From contig JAPQWV010000002.1 of NCBI GenBank assembly GCA_027422505.1, positions 22,390,001-22,454,000 of the forward strand: a stretch of 64,000 nucleotides of DNA, given 5' to 3'. Under the pieces are notes generated by a model. That model had not been told where the DNA came from, did no database searches, and saw only the letters and a list, made by a program, of their open reading frames with translations. The position numbers and the translations under genes are program-made. Below, in pieces: positions 12,489 through 23,451 of the stretch (the stretch's first letter is position 1; each line of letters starts with the position of its first letter). The DNA comes from Craterostigma plantagineum. Taxonomy: Eukaryota; Streptophyta; Magnoliopsida; Lamiales; Linderniaceae.

Positions 12489-12972
12489 CCGGACCCCAAT
12501 CTAGCGAGCCTCCAATCGATACAAATGCGGCCAGCTCCTCACAAACCAAGTTACCACTTTGGGCTCGCTCTCATCTTACCGATCAGATTATTGGGGATCC
12601 CACATCAGGTGTTTCGACGCGTTCGGCTATGATGAATGAAAGTCTGTTCGCCTGCTACCTCAGTCAAGCCGAACCATCACGAGTAGCTGAAGCTCTCAAT
12701 GATCCTGATTGTCTGATTGCAATGCAGGAGGAAATAAATCAGTTTGAACGTTTACAAGTCTGGGAACTCGTACCACGCCCTCACAACAGATCATTATCGG
12801 CACGAAGTGGATCTTCAAGAACAAAAAAGGATGAAGACGGTGTTGTCATCCGCAATAAAGCAAGACTTATGGCTAAGGGGTACAACCAACAAGAAGGCAT
12901 CGACTACGATGAAACTTTCGCACCCCGTTGCCAGGATCGAAGCTATACGGATTTTTCTTGCCTTTGCTGCTC
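12489..12972 (+). pseudogene. Reverse transcriptase N-terminal fragment, inverted
   Basis: The plus-strand frame from 12629 gives [20 protein letters not shown], then [20 protein letters not shown], and after a one-base shift near 12795 [22 protein letters not shown] and [10 protein letters not shown]. These are the first conserved blocks of copia reverse transcriptase (RVT_2). It stops at the junction near 12972, before the catalytic YVDD. Its orientation is opposite to the rest of the copy. The matching frame in the complete element is at 49401-49740. It is inactive. Confidence 0.8.
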
Positions 12973-13672
12973 CTGGATAGAAGTACTCGAAGAGTAGATC
13001 GAGATCCAGTTCACCAGAATTGCCCTCATATGAGGAAATTCCCGTCGTTGAAGGTTGACCTTTTGTCAACGACTGTAGAAGACCTGGTTCTGGACTGATA
13101 TGAGCAGAAGCCATGAGGTCGCCTGCGCTTTCATCAAAGGTGACATTGTGCTCTCTATTATCGATCGTTTTCTCCCTAAGATAGACTCTGTATGCCTTCG
13201 AGTTCAGCGAATATCCAACAAAGATGCCTTCAAGTGCTTTGGATCATGCTTCCCAGATGTTGGCGATCATTGCCACAAAACATCGGCAACCGAAGACCCT
13301 TAGATAAGATATATCGGGTACGACGGTTATTCAGCATCTCGTATGGGGTTACGGTTGAATCTCTTGTGATTGAAGCCCGGTTTTGCGTGTAGCAAGCCGT
13401 TTGAATAGCTTCGCCCCAAAGAGAGTGAGGAAGGCCGGATTGGATGAGGAGAGTCCTAGCTGCTTCAACTAGTGTCCTATTTTGACGCTCAACGACACCA
13501 TTCTGTTCCGGTGTCTTCACCGCTGAGAACTGCTGGGTGATGCCCTGAGTGGCATAGAAATCACTGAGCTTCTTGTTCTTAAACTCAGTTCCGTTGTCAG
13601 TTCTGATAATCCGAACCTTTTGTTGATGAAGGGTTTGGGATGTAACAACAAACTCGATGATATATCAGGAAC
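12973..13672 (-). pseudogene. Integrase catalytic and C-terminal fragments
   Basis: The best open part is 13520-13230 on the minus strand: KTPEQNGVVERQNRTLVEAA, with the catalytic glutamate of the D,D-35-E triad, then GLPHSLWGEAIQTACYTQNR and TPYEMLNNRR. Beyond it come degraded parts of the copia integrase C-terminal block (LRVFGC-like, then GIFVGYSLNSKAY around 13190-13260) and the S/T-rich spacer to the RT. Several frameshifts separate the parts. It makes no functional protein. Confidence 0.75.
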
Positions 13673-13673
13673 T

Positions 13674-14168
13674 TCATCCTTTGTACGAATGGGTTTCGTC
13701 CATGTTTAGCGTGAGAAGTCCGTCGATAATCACAAGAATGTAGCGTCTTCCTCCGAGTGTAGCCGTAGCATTGGCCACATAGATCCATGTGTAAGAGCTC
13801 AAGGATGAGTTTAGAGGACGGTGTTTCCTGGAGATGTGAGACGATCGCTTCATCTTCCCCAATTCACAGGCAGAGCAGAGGTGTTCCTTATGATATGTCA
13901 ATTGTGGTAGACCGTTGACGAGTTTATTCTGACGCAGTTTGTTGATGGTCTTGAAGTTGAGATGTGAAAGACGCCGGTGCCATAGATCGTTCAACTTTGG
14001 TGCGGCTCGAGAGAGAAGGCATATAGGTCGAGAGGTCGTAAGATTGAGTACGTAAGGTGAGGACGTGCGCGTTCCAGAAAGAAGAGGCTGTCCCGAGGCA
14101 TCTATAATGCTGCAGATGTCAGATTCGAAGAGACCTTGTATCCTTTGTCGCAGAAAAGACAACGCCAA
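13674..14168 (-). pseudogene. Pre-integrase zinc domain and integrase start
   Basis: A minus-strand frame of 164 residues. Residues 60-105 hold LNDLWHRRLSHLNFKTINKL and HLCSACELGKMKRSSH, the H-x3-H...C-x2-C finger of the gag_pre-integrs domain. A frame change then leads into TATLGGRRYILVIIDG, the first strands of the integrase core. The expected MDLCGPM block is present at the DNA level only, as WIYVANA in this frame, so the first catalytic aspartate is lost from the reading. Confidence 0.75.
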
Positions 14169-14199
14169 TGCTGAAGAGATTGTAGCTCAAACCCGACAT

Positions 14200-14371
14200 A
14201 AGAGATGCCTTAATCGTCAGCTTGTCATGGATGAGATCACCAGTTCAGAATTGGCGCCATTTGACTGTTGCCGAAGGAGACCCTTCCGAGATAGCGCTCG
14301 GAGAAGTTGCTCATCAGCTCCTGTTCCCCGTCATGTGTGTGGAGCAACCCGAGTCTAGATACCACACATGA
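14200..14371 (-). pseudogene. Copia protease fragment with intact DSG triad
   Basis: The minus strand near 14327-14371 reads WYLDSGCSTHMTG, the active-site block of copia aspartic protease. Downstream the sequence for a KILG-GD-like flap and SIGRFCDKGY-like end is visible but in other frames (about 14140-14290). The catalytic triplet is intact but the frame around it is not. Confidence 0.7.
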
Positions 14372-14496
14372 CAGACCTGCAATCATCAGCGCAAACGTTA
14401 GGTCCCGTTTACGGACGGGACCTTCTTGTGATACAAGTAAAATTTCATGCGCTTAATGGGAATGTGGTTTCTAAATCAGATTGTGTCGGTTCTAAT

Positions 14497-14862
14497 TTAG
14501 CTTTCCTTGTCATTTGTTTGATGAGGCGGGATTATGGTTTTTTTCACCCATATTTTCCTATCTTGTGCTTGCATGTATGGCGCCTTATACATGAATTGGC
14601 GTGGGGGATGTGGTTGTTTGTTTTCGGCTTCGGTTTTGGTCACCTTTGGCTTGCGAGCAGTCGGTGAGTTTGGCGTTTGACGACGAGAGACGTTACGCTT
14701 AACCTTAGGTTTAGGCGATATGGGAGAATTCAAAGACGTCGTAGAGGAGGTTCGCTTGCGTGGTCGGAGTGTTGCGTGTTCAGGTGTGTCATATTCATGA
14801 AAGCGTGGGAGAACAAAGCTTAGACATAAGCTTGGTAAAAGAAAGATAAGTTTTGGCAACAT
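14497..14862 (-). pseudogene. Basic linker before the protease
   Basis: A minus-strand frame of 121 residues, rich in K, R, P and S. It contains RFHEYDTPEHATLRPRKRTS, then PPRQFMYKAPYMQAQDRKIW, and ends in IIPPHQTNDKES. It matches the frame at 47182-47640 in the complete element. The region between its end and the protease motif corresponds to 47540-47660, and no frame spans both. Confidence 0.6.
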
Positions 14863-14868
14863 AATTGT

Positions 14869-15297
14869 CTACGACCTTAGGATATTGGAATTTAGTACAT
14901 AGAGAGGAAAGACGAATATAGGATGGTCTTTCTTCTTGTCATCGAAGAGCGGATTCTCCTTTATTTCATACGAACTCCCTTCCAGAGACTTCGAACTCAC
15001 ATTCCCTGTATCCATAAGAATTCGAGAATCGGGTACTTGACTCGACGTAGAGGGTTTGTTTGTACTGTGAAATTGTTCTAGTGTAGAGATTTTGCTAAGT
15101 AGTTCATCTCGCTCCTTTGCGAAGGTCTTCTGCTCTAGTTCTAGTGTTCGTTCTAGTTCTGCTATGAGCAAAAATTTCTCTGGGATATAGGTGCGAGAGA
15201 TCGCTTCTTGGAAAGCAATTTCCTGTTCTTTGGTTGGGAGTGGAGTTTCGACATCCTCCGAAAGTGAAGGTATCTTAGTCTTATCCCTAGCATTCAT
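14869..15297 (-). pseudogene. Gag-side region, second coiled coil
   Basis: A frame of 142 residues: SLSEDVETPLPTKEQEIAFQ, then a helix about IAELERTLELEQKTFAKERD to LEQFHST, then an S/T-rich tail ending near KKKDHPIFVFPLYVLNSN. It is collinear with residues 310-447 of the frame at 45726-47069 and its downstream end. It is separated from the first coiled coil by a frameshift at 15294-15297. Confidence 0.6.
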
Positions 15298-15773
15298 TTC
15301 TGTGTAGTCATACGCGATTTCCGCCCAATGAATGTTCTGTACTTTTTTTCTTCCGAGATGACAGCGGAGGATGATCTCACAAATGGCTTAAGTTGCGGGT
15401 TGCAGGGGGAGCACCATTTTTTTGTTTGCAGGAACGTATGTTTACACATGTTATACCTTTTAACTGTTAGCGGTGTTGGATTGCAATTGCTGGTCAGGCC
15501 AATTCCCTCCCGGGCGTTGTAGAATTCTGTTTCAACTGGTTGGTTCAATAGGCATAGGATGCGTGTGTTTTCGTTTCTAAGGTGAAGTTGCTCTTCAAGT
15601 TCTTTCACCTTTCGGTACAGCCTAACCCTTTCCTTTGTAAGCAGTTCGTATTGGGATGCCGTCAGAAGACGAGATGTTTCGCATGAACTGATGGCCAGTG
15701 TGGTTTCCTTCACCTTATTCTCACTTTGCTTGTTCTTGCTTTGCATACGTTTGACTAACGCTTCAGAGGCCAT
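15294..15773 (-). pseudogene. Gag-side region, first coiled coil with LNQP block
   Basis: A frame of 159 residues. Residues 1-75 form a coil (ALVKRMQSKNKQSENKVKET through KERVRLYRKVKELEEQLHLR), followed by CLLNQPVETEFYNAREGIGL at about residues 75-95. The same block with small changes is in the left-edge element and in the complete family A element. The start shown is the first methionine of the open frame; the true polyprotein runs in from upstream. Confidence 0.65.
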
Positions 15774-15862
15774 TAGACGTTCATTGCACAGCGAGCTCTT
15801 CTACTTTTAAGCTAAGTAATGTATAGTTGTTTTCAAATTTTAGCTTAAGTTCTTCATACTCC

Positions 15863-16260
15863 CTAGCGTAACGGGGGTTTCTTAATGGTGTGTGTGACGG
15901 TGATTGAAACATCATCGAGTTGCGAAATTCGTACCCTCAGACTCGGCGTTGGTAGGAGTCTTAGCTGTGTTCTCTTTGGTGTTGGCCATCTCCTCGTCCT
16001 CACCATGTTCGACCAGCCTTGCCATGCAGCAATCTTCATCCTGAGGCTCCTCGTCTTCTGAGTGTCGTTCACACCCATTCAGCTTCTTCGGTAAGTAGAA
16101 CTTTCCCACTTTCCATTTTGCGGGTCATTCTGGCCTTACGGTCGTAGTAGCTAGAGTCCTTCATGCGTGGGGCGTGGCATTCCTTGGCAAAGTGACTCTG
16201 TCTTTCACACCGAAAGCACTTCACAGACTTTTGAGGTGCTGAGTCCTCCTCTTTCTTTAT
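15863..16260 (-). pseudogene. Gag zinc-knuckle region
   Basis: About 16177-16221 on the minus strand encodes CFRCERQSHFAKEC (C-x2-C-x4-H-x4-C). Next comes MKDSSYYDRKARMTRKMESG and then an acidic tail (EDEEPQDEDCCMARLVEHGE) in shifted frames. It is collinear with residues 1-90 of the frame at 45726-47069. At least one frameshift splits it. Confidence 0.7.
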
Positions 16261-17232
16261 CGGCTTAGATTCTTCCGTGGGAGTGGTCTTTTGGTGCCGC
16301 TAAAGGTTCTTTGGCGACTGGAGGAGGATGAGGATTTTTTTCCCGATCTTCTTTGTGACCATCTTGGTGAGCATTGCCAGTTGCTTGCGTAGATCACGAA
16401 TATCTTCATCAGATTCTGTATCAGCTTCGGATCCTGAAGAGGCGTCAGATACAACAGCTGTGCAGCTTTCCTTTGTTCTGTTTGGCCTTAGCGATGGAAG
16501 ATCGTTCGGTAGTTTTGTTTGAGAGGAGAGCCAGTGGGTCGACTCGAGTGTTGGTGGACTGAGGTTGCACGTAAGGAGCATATTGCAAACAGGCTGTCGT
16601 ATAGAGCATGGATGGAGGTGTTGGAGAGGTCCTTACTCTGAATCATCATCACAGGCATTTCCCAAATGTGGTTTGAGGCTACCAAGGAAGCGGTGTTGAT
16701 GTCAAATTTGTCCCTCGTGATCTTGGCTTTCTGAGTTCACTGATGACCTTCAGTATCGGAGGTATGTGACGCAACTCCTCTCCTTCATAGGCTTGGAAGT
16801 GTTCATACTGCGAGAGACATGCTGATTTCCTCCCTGAGCACTTTCAGTTGTGCCTGCCATGATTTCCACGAGCTCATCCAATATTCCTTAGCAGTTGTGC
16901 AGCACTCGATGTGGCGTAGACTTCGTTGCCCTAGCCTGGAAGAGGTATCCTTTGGCAGTCTCGTCGGCCTGTACGCGAGGCTCTTCATCCTCATTGATGG
17001 GACCTCTTGGAGTGCGGCGTTCATCCAGGAGGGTTTGCATTTGGCTGTGCAGGGATGATCGTCAGAACTGTGCTGGACCATTGAAGATGGAGTCCAGAAG
17101 GTATTGAGAGAGTGGTGCGCCTTTGTCCTGATGATCGTGAGGAATCGGTTGTCCATATGCTGTAGTCGCCTTGTCGCAGCATCGGTGGCCTGGTGTCGGA
17201 GCCCACTGTTGAGATTCATTCATGGTAGACAT
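16257..17232 (-). pseudogene. Gag N-terminal (UBN2-like) region, broken
   Basis: The start chosen is the ATG at 17232-17230, matching the ATG at 44683 of the complete copy (MSTMNES versus MSTTNDI). The first conserved Gag block reads GSDTRPPMLRQGDYSIW in the adjacent frame, then come pieces such as GPAQF and TIIPAQPNANPP. Near 16560-16690 is SKDLSNTSIHALYDSL, the end of the UBN2-type Gag domain. At least three frame changes are needed to read it through. Downstream an acidic, serine-rich stretch (ASSGSEADTESDEDIRDLRK) precedes the zinc knuckle. Confidence 0.65.
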
Positions 17233-17239
17233 GGTTGGT

Positions 17240-18557
17240 GCAGTCGAATCGTCCGTGTTTTGATCTTGATATATAAGAAAGTTAGTAACGAATGAGACAA
17301 GAAATATGAGTTTAACGTGTAGAGTTTTGAGAAAAAAAATGTTTAAGGGAATTTCTCAGAACTAAGTGAGCGTGTGTGATGGTCGATAATATAGAAGGAG
17401 GAAGATATATCTTGAAATAAGGAGAAGTTCTAGAAATTTAAAACGAGATTTGAGGCGAGAAAATTTATGTCAAAAGTGGTCTAGGGTGATAGGATTAAAG
17501 TGTAGGGGTCAAATCTTAAATAAGTTTGAAAAAAAAATTTAACCCCGAGAAATTTTAACTCTCGAGAAAAGGTAAAAAACCTTAACACTTTAGAAAAGAG
17601 AATTCGCAGTTTGAAGGAAAATGATTGTATGAAGAATTATCCGAGAAATTATGCGTTGAGAAATTTCGGTGTTTGTGAGTTTTAAGAGAAATTCTCGAAA
17701 AAAAATTCTCAGTTGTAAGTTTCGCGTATTCTGAAATTTCGCATGTGAGAAGGATTCTTGATTTGAATTTTACCACCTACGCAAGAAATTTCGCATCAAG
17801 AGTTGATGAAATAAACTTCTGGCTGAAAATTAAGAAATTTTTTTTCAGATTTGAAAGAATTGTGGTTTTTGAAAAACTTTCTTGGATGAAATAAACTTTC
17901 TCGGCTGGAATTAAGAAAATTCGCGAGTTTGTAAACTTTCTCGGTTTTGAAAAATTCGCGGCTCAGAGAATTCGCGGAATAAGCCTTTTTAGGTATAAAG
18001 TTTCTCGGATATATGAAGAGTAAGCAAATTTCGCGGACGAAGTTTTCTCAGATTTTTGAAAATATGCAGTTGCGAAAATGCAGTGTAAGTGAAATTTTTC
18101 GCGGCTCTAGGTAAATTCTCGGAATCAAATTTCACAGATGGGAAAATTTCGCGGACTTGAACGATTAAGCAAAAGTTTCGCGGTCAAGAACGAGCTTTCG
18201 CGGACTTGATCCTAAACTTCCGAAATTCTTCCCTAAACACATAATCGACCGATTTGTGGGCTAAAACCAACAAAAAACAGGTCAAATCGACCAAAAAACA
18301 GAGATGGCCGAGATGTCCTTTTCTGAGAATTTTTGCTTCGATCTTGCTCAAAACTCGTTAAAACTGATCCAAAAGTGTTCTAAAAACATTTTAGGCATAG
18401 AATCGATCTGGGGAAAGGTTTTAAACACAAAAACGAAGCATTAAAACCCCAAAACGAGTTCAAAATGCCCGAAAGTGATTTTTGCCCAAAAACACCTTTG
18501 ATCTTTCTCGGAAATCGAACGAAACTGGATTCAAATCAATGCAGATCGATCCACGTT
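17240..18557 (-). repeat. Family A leader with CGCGAAA repeats
   Basis: Untranslated leader between primer site and Gag. From about 17530 to 18235 short words based on TTCGCGG, TTCTCGG and AAATTTCGC recur every 20-40 bases. On the minus strand these are CCGCGAAA and CCGAGAA, the same words as in the leader of the complete element (43500-44340). The repeat here is more scrambled than there. The stretch 18240-18557 is unique A-rich leader. Nothing coding is supported. Confidence 0.7.
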
Positions 18558-18570
18558 TGCTCTGATACCA
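18558..18570 (-). other. Primer binding site (initiator Met-tRNA)
   Basis: TGGTATCAGAGCA on the minus strand, two bases from the LTR edge. Confidence 0.9.
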
Positions 18571-18572
18571 CT

Positions 18573-18873
18573 TGTTGTCCCGAATGCACCAAACAAGGAA
18601 TCGAAAGAGGCTTTGATGGAATGAAAAAAGGGAGGATTTCTCACCTTCAAGTGTGTGTATGTAGTGTGTGAAAACTAGGGTTAGCCTTTTGATCTTTGAT
18701 TACCTTTCAAATGGTGTTGGTAATACCTTATATACCTCATTAACCCTAGGTATATTAAGGCCCATACACCAAAATTAAATAATTACATTCTAGTTCAAAG
18801 CCAAAACCAAGGGATAATTACAATCTTAATCACAAGACTTAAACTATTGACACAATCTATAAATATCCTAACA
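18573..18873 (-). repeat. 5' LTR, family A, truncated copy
   Basis: A 301-bp LTR. On the minus strand it begins TGTTAGGATATTTATAGATT and ends ATTCGGGACAACA. It aligns along its whole length with the 295-bp LTRs at 42760 and 56730 but with clearly more differences than those two have between them, so this is an older copy. TATA box TATATAAGG lies near 18730 on the minus strand. Confidence 0.85.
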
Positions 18874-20838
18874 ATTTATAAAGGTATTTTCTGAAAAATT
18901 ATTATGTTATTATCTTATCGAATTTGGTGATTTTTTTACAAAGGCCCAAGTCGGGACCGGAAGATTTTATTATTTTAGAGAGTTTATTAATTTATAGAGT
19001 ATTAATTTATAGAGGTTTTACTGTAATTAATGACATTAATTGTATTACCTAATAAATTTAGTTTTATTTTCAATATTTAGTATTTTATTTCTATATATTA
19101 TATATTTATTTATTATATTATACATAGAGTAAAACATCTACAAATTAATAACATTGGGACCATGGAATTTTTTTAATTTAGAGAGATATTAATATATCGA
19201 TAAATTAATATTTTAATTAAAAAAAAGAGAGACTCTTCAAATTCAACAAATTTGGTGTATTGACAATCATGAATTCAAATAGTTTCATTAGCTATATTCA
19301 TTTACTCAAACGATTTAGAAGTGTGAATTAATGAAAAATATCGTTTTTAGTTATGATACAATATTAAATGCTCTCAGGATATCATTGGAGTACCGCTCAG
19401 GGATATTAAGCGACACAAATTGGCGACAACAACCCTTCGCAACTTTTTGTTGCACCTAGAGAACTCGAGATCGAAACTATTGCCTGCAATTTAATATGTT
19501 AGCGATGAACTCCGAAAAATCCAACAAATAGATTCTTATTTTAGCAAATTACCATAATTTATAATTGTAGTTTTTATGAATTATTAATATAGAGTTTTAA
19601 TGGGACCTAATATTTATAAAGGGATTTTCCGAAAAATTATTATGTTATTATCTTATCGAATTTGGTGATTTTTTTACAAAAGGCCCAAGTCGGGACCGGA
19701 AGATTTTATTATTTTAGAGAGTTTATTAATTTATAGATTATTAATTTATAGAGGTTTTATTGTATTTACTGGCATTAATTGTATCATCTAATTAATTTAG
19801 TTTTATTTTCTATATTTAGTATTTTACTTTCTATATATTATATATTTATTAATATATTATATATACAGTAAAGCCTCTATAAATTAATAACATTGGGATC
19901 GTGTAATTTTATTAATTTAGAGAGATATTAATATATCGATAAATTAATATTTCATTAATTAAAAGAGAGACTCTTCAAATTCAATAAATTTAGAATGTAT
20001 TGACAATAAATGAATTCAAATATGTTTCATTAATTATATTCATGTACTCAAAACGAACTCGAAGGGTGATATAATGAAAAATATCGTTTGAAAATTAGTT
20101 TAAGGTACAATATCAATGCTCTCAGGATATCATTGGAGTACCGATCAGGTATTAAGCGACACAAATTGGCGACAACAACCCTTCGAACTTTTTGTTGCAG
20201 CTAGAGAACTCGACATCGAAACTATTGACTGCAATTTAATAAGTTAGGGATGAACTCCGAAAAATCAAACAAATGATTCTTATTTTAGCAAATTACCATA
20301 ATTTATAATTGTAATTTTTATGAATTATTATATATAGAGTTTTAATGGGACCTAATATTTATAAGGGATTTTACGAAAAATTATTATGTTATTATCTTAT
20401 CGAATTTGGTGACTTTTTTACAAAGGCCCAAGTCGGGAACGGATGATTTTATTATTTTAGAGAGTTTTTATATTAATTTATAGCGGTTTTATTTAATTAT
20501 ATTAGATCATCTTTAATTGTATTTATTATGTAGTATTTCATTATTATATATTATTTAATATAATATTAGTTTTATTTTCTATATTTAGTTTTTTTTCTTT
20601 ATATTATTATTTTTTTAATATATTATATATACAGTAAAGCCTCTATAAATTAATTACATTGGGACCATGTAATTTTATTAATTTAGAGAGATACTAATAT
20701 ATCGATAAATTAATATTTCATTAATTAAAAGAGAGACTCTTCAAATTCAATAAATTTAGAATGTATTGACAATAAATGAATTCAAATATGTTTCATTAAT
20801 TATATTCATGTACTCAAAACGAATTCGAAGGGTGATAT
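18874..20838. repeat. MITE-derived satellite, block 2
   Basis: Partial monomer, then left terminal repeats at 19127, 19867 and 20631; core anchors at about 19371 and 20119. The monomers at 19867 and 20631 are of the CAGTAAAGCCTC type and share the variant GAAGGGTGATAT near 20060 and 20828. The first of these runs on uninterrupted (GATATAATGAAAAATATCG). The second is interrupted at that point by the element at 20839. The block therefore holds both an empty and a filled version of one insertion site. Confidence 0.9.
20834..20838. repeat. Target-site duplication, left (GATAT)
   Basis: Five bases GATAT directly before the element, repeated at 26430-26434. Joining the two flanks restores the uninterrupted monomer seen at about 20066. 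Confidence 0.9.
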
Positions 20839-21170
20839 TGTTTGTCCCTATTGGATCCAACAAATCTGACCTAGGACGATTTACCACGCTAATGATGAAA
20901 GATTTAATGCTCAAACGTGGGGTGTGTTTGTGAACGAAGGTGAAGCTGTCAAAATGTTTCTTACTATTCAACACACACACACGCAATCACACATACTACA
21001 CCAAAAACACCCACCCTAATGAATTAGGGTTTGGGGTATATATACCACATTAGTTGGTATATTACCCCTAGTAACTAAGAACTAGAATAACAAACTAGCC
21101 CAAAGTTAATTAAATACAAATCAACTAAGATAAACACATTGAAATTGAACACTATAAAATATTCCTAACA
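20839..21170 (-). repeat. 3' LTR, family B
   Basis: 332 bp. On the plus strand it reads TGTTTGTCCCTATTGG ... ATTCCTAACA. It differs from the LTR at 26095-26429 by roughly a dozen scattered changes and short indels by eye. It contains an AC-rich microsatellite near 20972-20990 and a TATATATA box near 21037-21047. Confidence 0.9.
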
Positions 21171-21182
21171 ATCTCCCCCTTA
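21171..21182 (-). other. Polypurine tract, family B
   Basis: The minus strand reads TAAGGGGGAGAT immediately before the 3' LTR, the plus-strand primer of LTR retroelements. A second purine tract followed by TGTTAGGA occurs about 75 bp further inside (near 21244-21270). Confidence 0.85.
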
Positions 21183-23279
21183 GTGTTCAATCTTCAATTC
21201 AGCGCGGGTTATCTTTGTTGGGCACATGGAGAATCTCTCGAGTCCTAACAATCTCCCCTTGCTCCCCCTGCAAAGGCTGTCTCCTCTTCTTGTAGAGAAT
21301 TTGAATGCACTTTCAGCTAGAACTCTTTGTCTTGACGCTATACGTTGTAGATCGGATGTATGCTGTGATCCACGCCCCGATATTCGTTTCTTGATGATGT
21401 CGCAGATCTTTGAAATCTTGTCTGCATCTTGTCCGTGTCTTTTTCCGTATTTTGAAGTCGTCAAGTCTTCTCCAGTCTTCTTCTCGGTGCCAGATTCGTC
21501 TTCGTCGAAGGAAGTTGTCTGGTTCGGCCTCGAGGAAGCTTGTCTGGCTCCAGAAGAAGATATGCGTGGGGTGTCTTTTAACATGTGCCAAAGCTCCTTC
21601 CGAATGTATTGATGGTGCGTGGGATGTGTTATAAAATGTGCCAAGGCTCCTTCTGAATGACGTTTGAGTGCAGGAGAGCCCGGCTTCATAGTGGTACGTG
21701 CGGCGGAAATTTAGTGGGTGGTTCGACCTGTTTGTTATATACGTATCCCTTCTCCCCCTCATGGCGATTCGTGTTAATGGATCGGCATGATTGTATAGGA
21801 GTTGAAGAAATACACAAACGACAGGTCGGTGCGAGTAATAACCAGACGGAGTCACTAAGGCAATCCGTCGACACGAATTCAGAGTTAAACTCGGAGACGC
21901 GGCCTGTGATGACAGGACTTGATAAACCGGGGCCACTTAGACGTCCCGTTAACATCAATCTTGGAGTATAGCTCGCAGACGATGGCCTGATGCCGTTGTT
22001 GTTTTGATGTTGCAACGGTTGGACTTCCTTCCGATCATTGAAGCATGTCTTAGTATGACATGTCTACGGAAGTTCAGATCTGGTCACAAAGTCCAGATGA
22101 GAAAAGGTGTATGTGTCCTAAAAATATAAAACTTTTAGAAAGTGAGGACACCTAGACTCGATGTGTTCAAGAAAGTTCAGTGGTGTGGGGCTAACTACCA
22201 CTTAATTCAATATCTCCCGCTTCCAAGTGAAGCGGTGATAGCATACGTGGCTTCCCCGTGATTTGATGAAACATCGGTCTTTTGGGAGATCGATGAGTGG
22301 GTAAGGCTCGGTTGTGCATGCGCCATTGGACCAGATGAGGCGACTTCTACCCGGGAGCTGATAAAAATCAGCTCCTGCACCTATATGGGATGGCCCGAAA
22401 ATTTTGTGAGGTGAGGATTTTTTGTATCTTCCGTTCTTCGGTATTGTCAAGAATTGCCAAATGGGAATGTGGCTTATGGACTATCTTCACTAACACTTGG
22501 CTACGTTCCGGGGTTAGGTTCAGTTTGGTCTACTGAACCATGGGAACCTAGAATCCATGCGTCCGTCAATTTTGGTGAGTGTTGCTTCATCAGCAAGTCG
22601 GAGCAGGGTGGTTGAGATCATCTTTCTGTTTGTGTATGGATGTCATGCCTTTTGTAATGCTTGAACTCTCGAGGGTCGAGTTTTCAAGTGAAGTCCGTCT
22701 TGGGAGATGGAAGCGTCTGAGAGGGTTTTTCTTTCTTTTCCCCTTTTTTTTGCTTTTCTTTTCCTTTTTTTATTATTTTTTTTTATGTATACATATATAT
22801 ATATATTATCGTAATAGTAGTAGATAAGTAGTATCATAGTAATAATAGATATAGGAATATGTATACGTATATGTATATAGGTAAATGAAGGTTCTCCCCC
22901 TCAAATCGTGCACCTAAGATGTGCTCCCCTAAAAATGTACTCTCCCCTCACAAATATGGAGTGAAACTCCCCCTCAATGCATGCATGTTTAAACATGTAA
23001 GTTCTCTCCCAATTAAACAAGCGTGAACGTATTTATCTATTTTGATCAGATGCAAACTAAAGAATTACTGTTCTTTAAAAATGCATTAGAATGTACGTTT
23101 TTCGCTATTTTAACACTTAAAATAGGTATTTTAACGATTCAGCTTATATGCATACGTGAATGTTTAAGCTTGTAGTTCTTTAAGATATATATGCAGTTAA
23201 AATGTACCTATCATGGGGTATTAGACATTTCAGCACATATGCATGCGAAAATTTAACATTTAAAGTACATTTGAGTCAT
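21183..23279 (-). other. Non-coding interior of family B element
   Basis: Open frames of up to about 200 residues occur at 21226-22015 on both strands, but they overlap each other, have no recognisable domain and no Gag or pol motif. I do not support any of them as genes. The stretch contains a T-rich and TA-repeat tract (22737-22860), and CTCCCCCT or CTCCCCTC words at about 22895-22975, which are extra purine tracts on the minus strand. Pol would be expected here in an autonomous element and is absent. Confidence 0.6.
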
Positions 23280-23289
23280 GTATGTTTAT

Positions 23290-23440
23290 AATGTACCCTC
23301 GAGTGGTTGCTCGCATTGCTAGCCAGCCGTGTATGTGGAGCAACTCGAGATACCATACACGCTGGGATGTTTGGCTGCCCTCGTCGCATACCAGTCATGA
23401 GTGTGGAGCAGCTCTCTTAGTACCTACCCATGCTGGGATT
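23290..23440 (-). pseudogene. Decayed, duplicated copia protease motif
   Basis: Minus-strand words for W-Y-L-x..CSTYTAG are recognisable near 23315-23360. A second copy of the same block lies near 23390-23430. The catalytic DSG is gone (GAG TTG in place of GAC TCG GGT). The tandem pair, each with a matching AGCATGGGT or AGCGTGTATGG neighbour, resembles the pair at 604-700 in the left-edge element. Confidence 0.5.
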
Positions 23441-23451
23441 CTGCAAAAACT

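Larger units (their letters stand above)
12489..18873 (-). mobile_element. Truncated, internally inverted family A copia copy
   Basis: From 18873 leftwards on the minus strand come 5' LTR, primer site, leader, Gag, zinc knuckle, coiled coils, linker, protease, and integrase. It parallels the complete family A element at 42760-57024 segment by segment. The RT core, RNase H, 3' accessory region and 3' LTR are missing. At the left end a piece matching 49260-49736 of the complete element lies in the opposite (plus) orientation, and the piece matching about 49064-49260 is absent. The left junction shares ACA (12486-12488) with both partners. The satellite word ATTTATAAAGG to TTTTTTTACA is present on both sides (12421-12488 and 18874-18942), so the flanks are not a simple insertion site. 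Confidence 0.85.

Noticed and set aside
21180..22015. Overlapping open frames on both strands in the family B interior, up to 207 residues
   Set aside because: No domain, no agreement with related elements, and frames on opposite strands overlap. Treated as chance frames in GC-richer sequence.
22643..22837. Lysine-rich frame over a T-rich and TA-repeat tract
   Set aside because: Low-complexity translation of a simple repeat.
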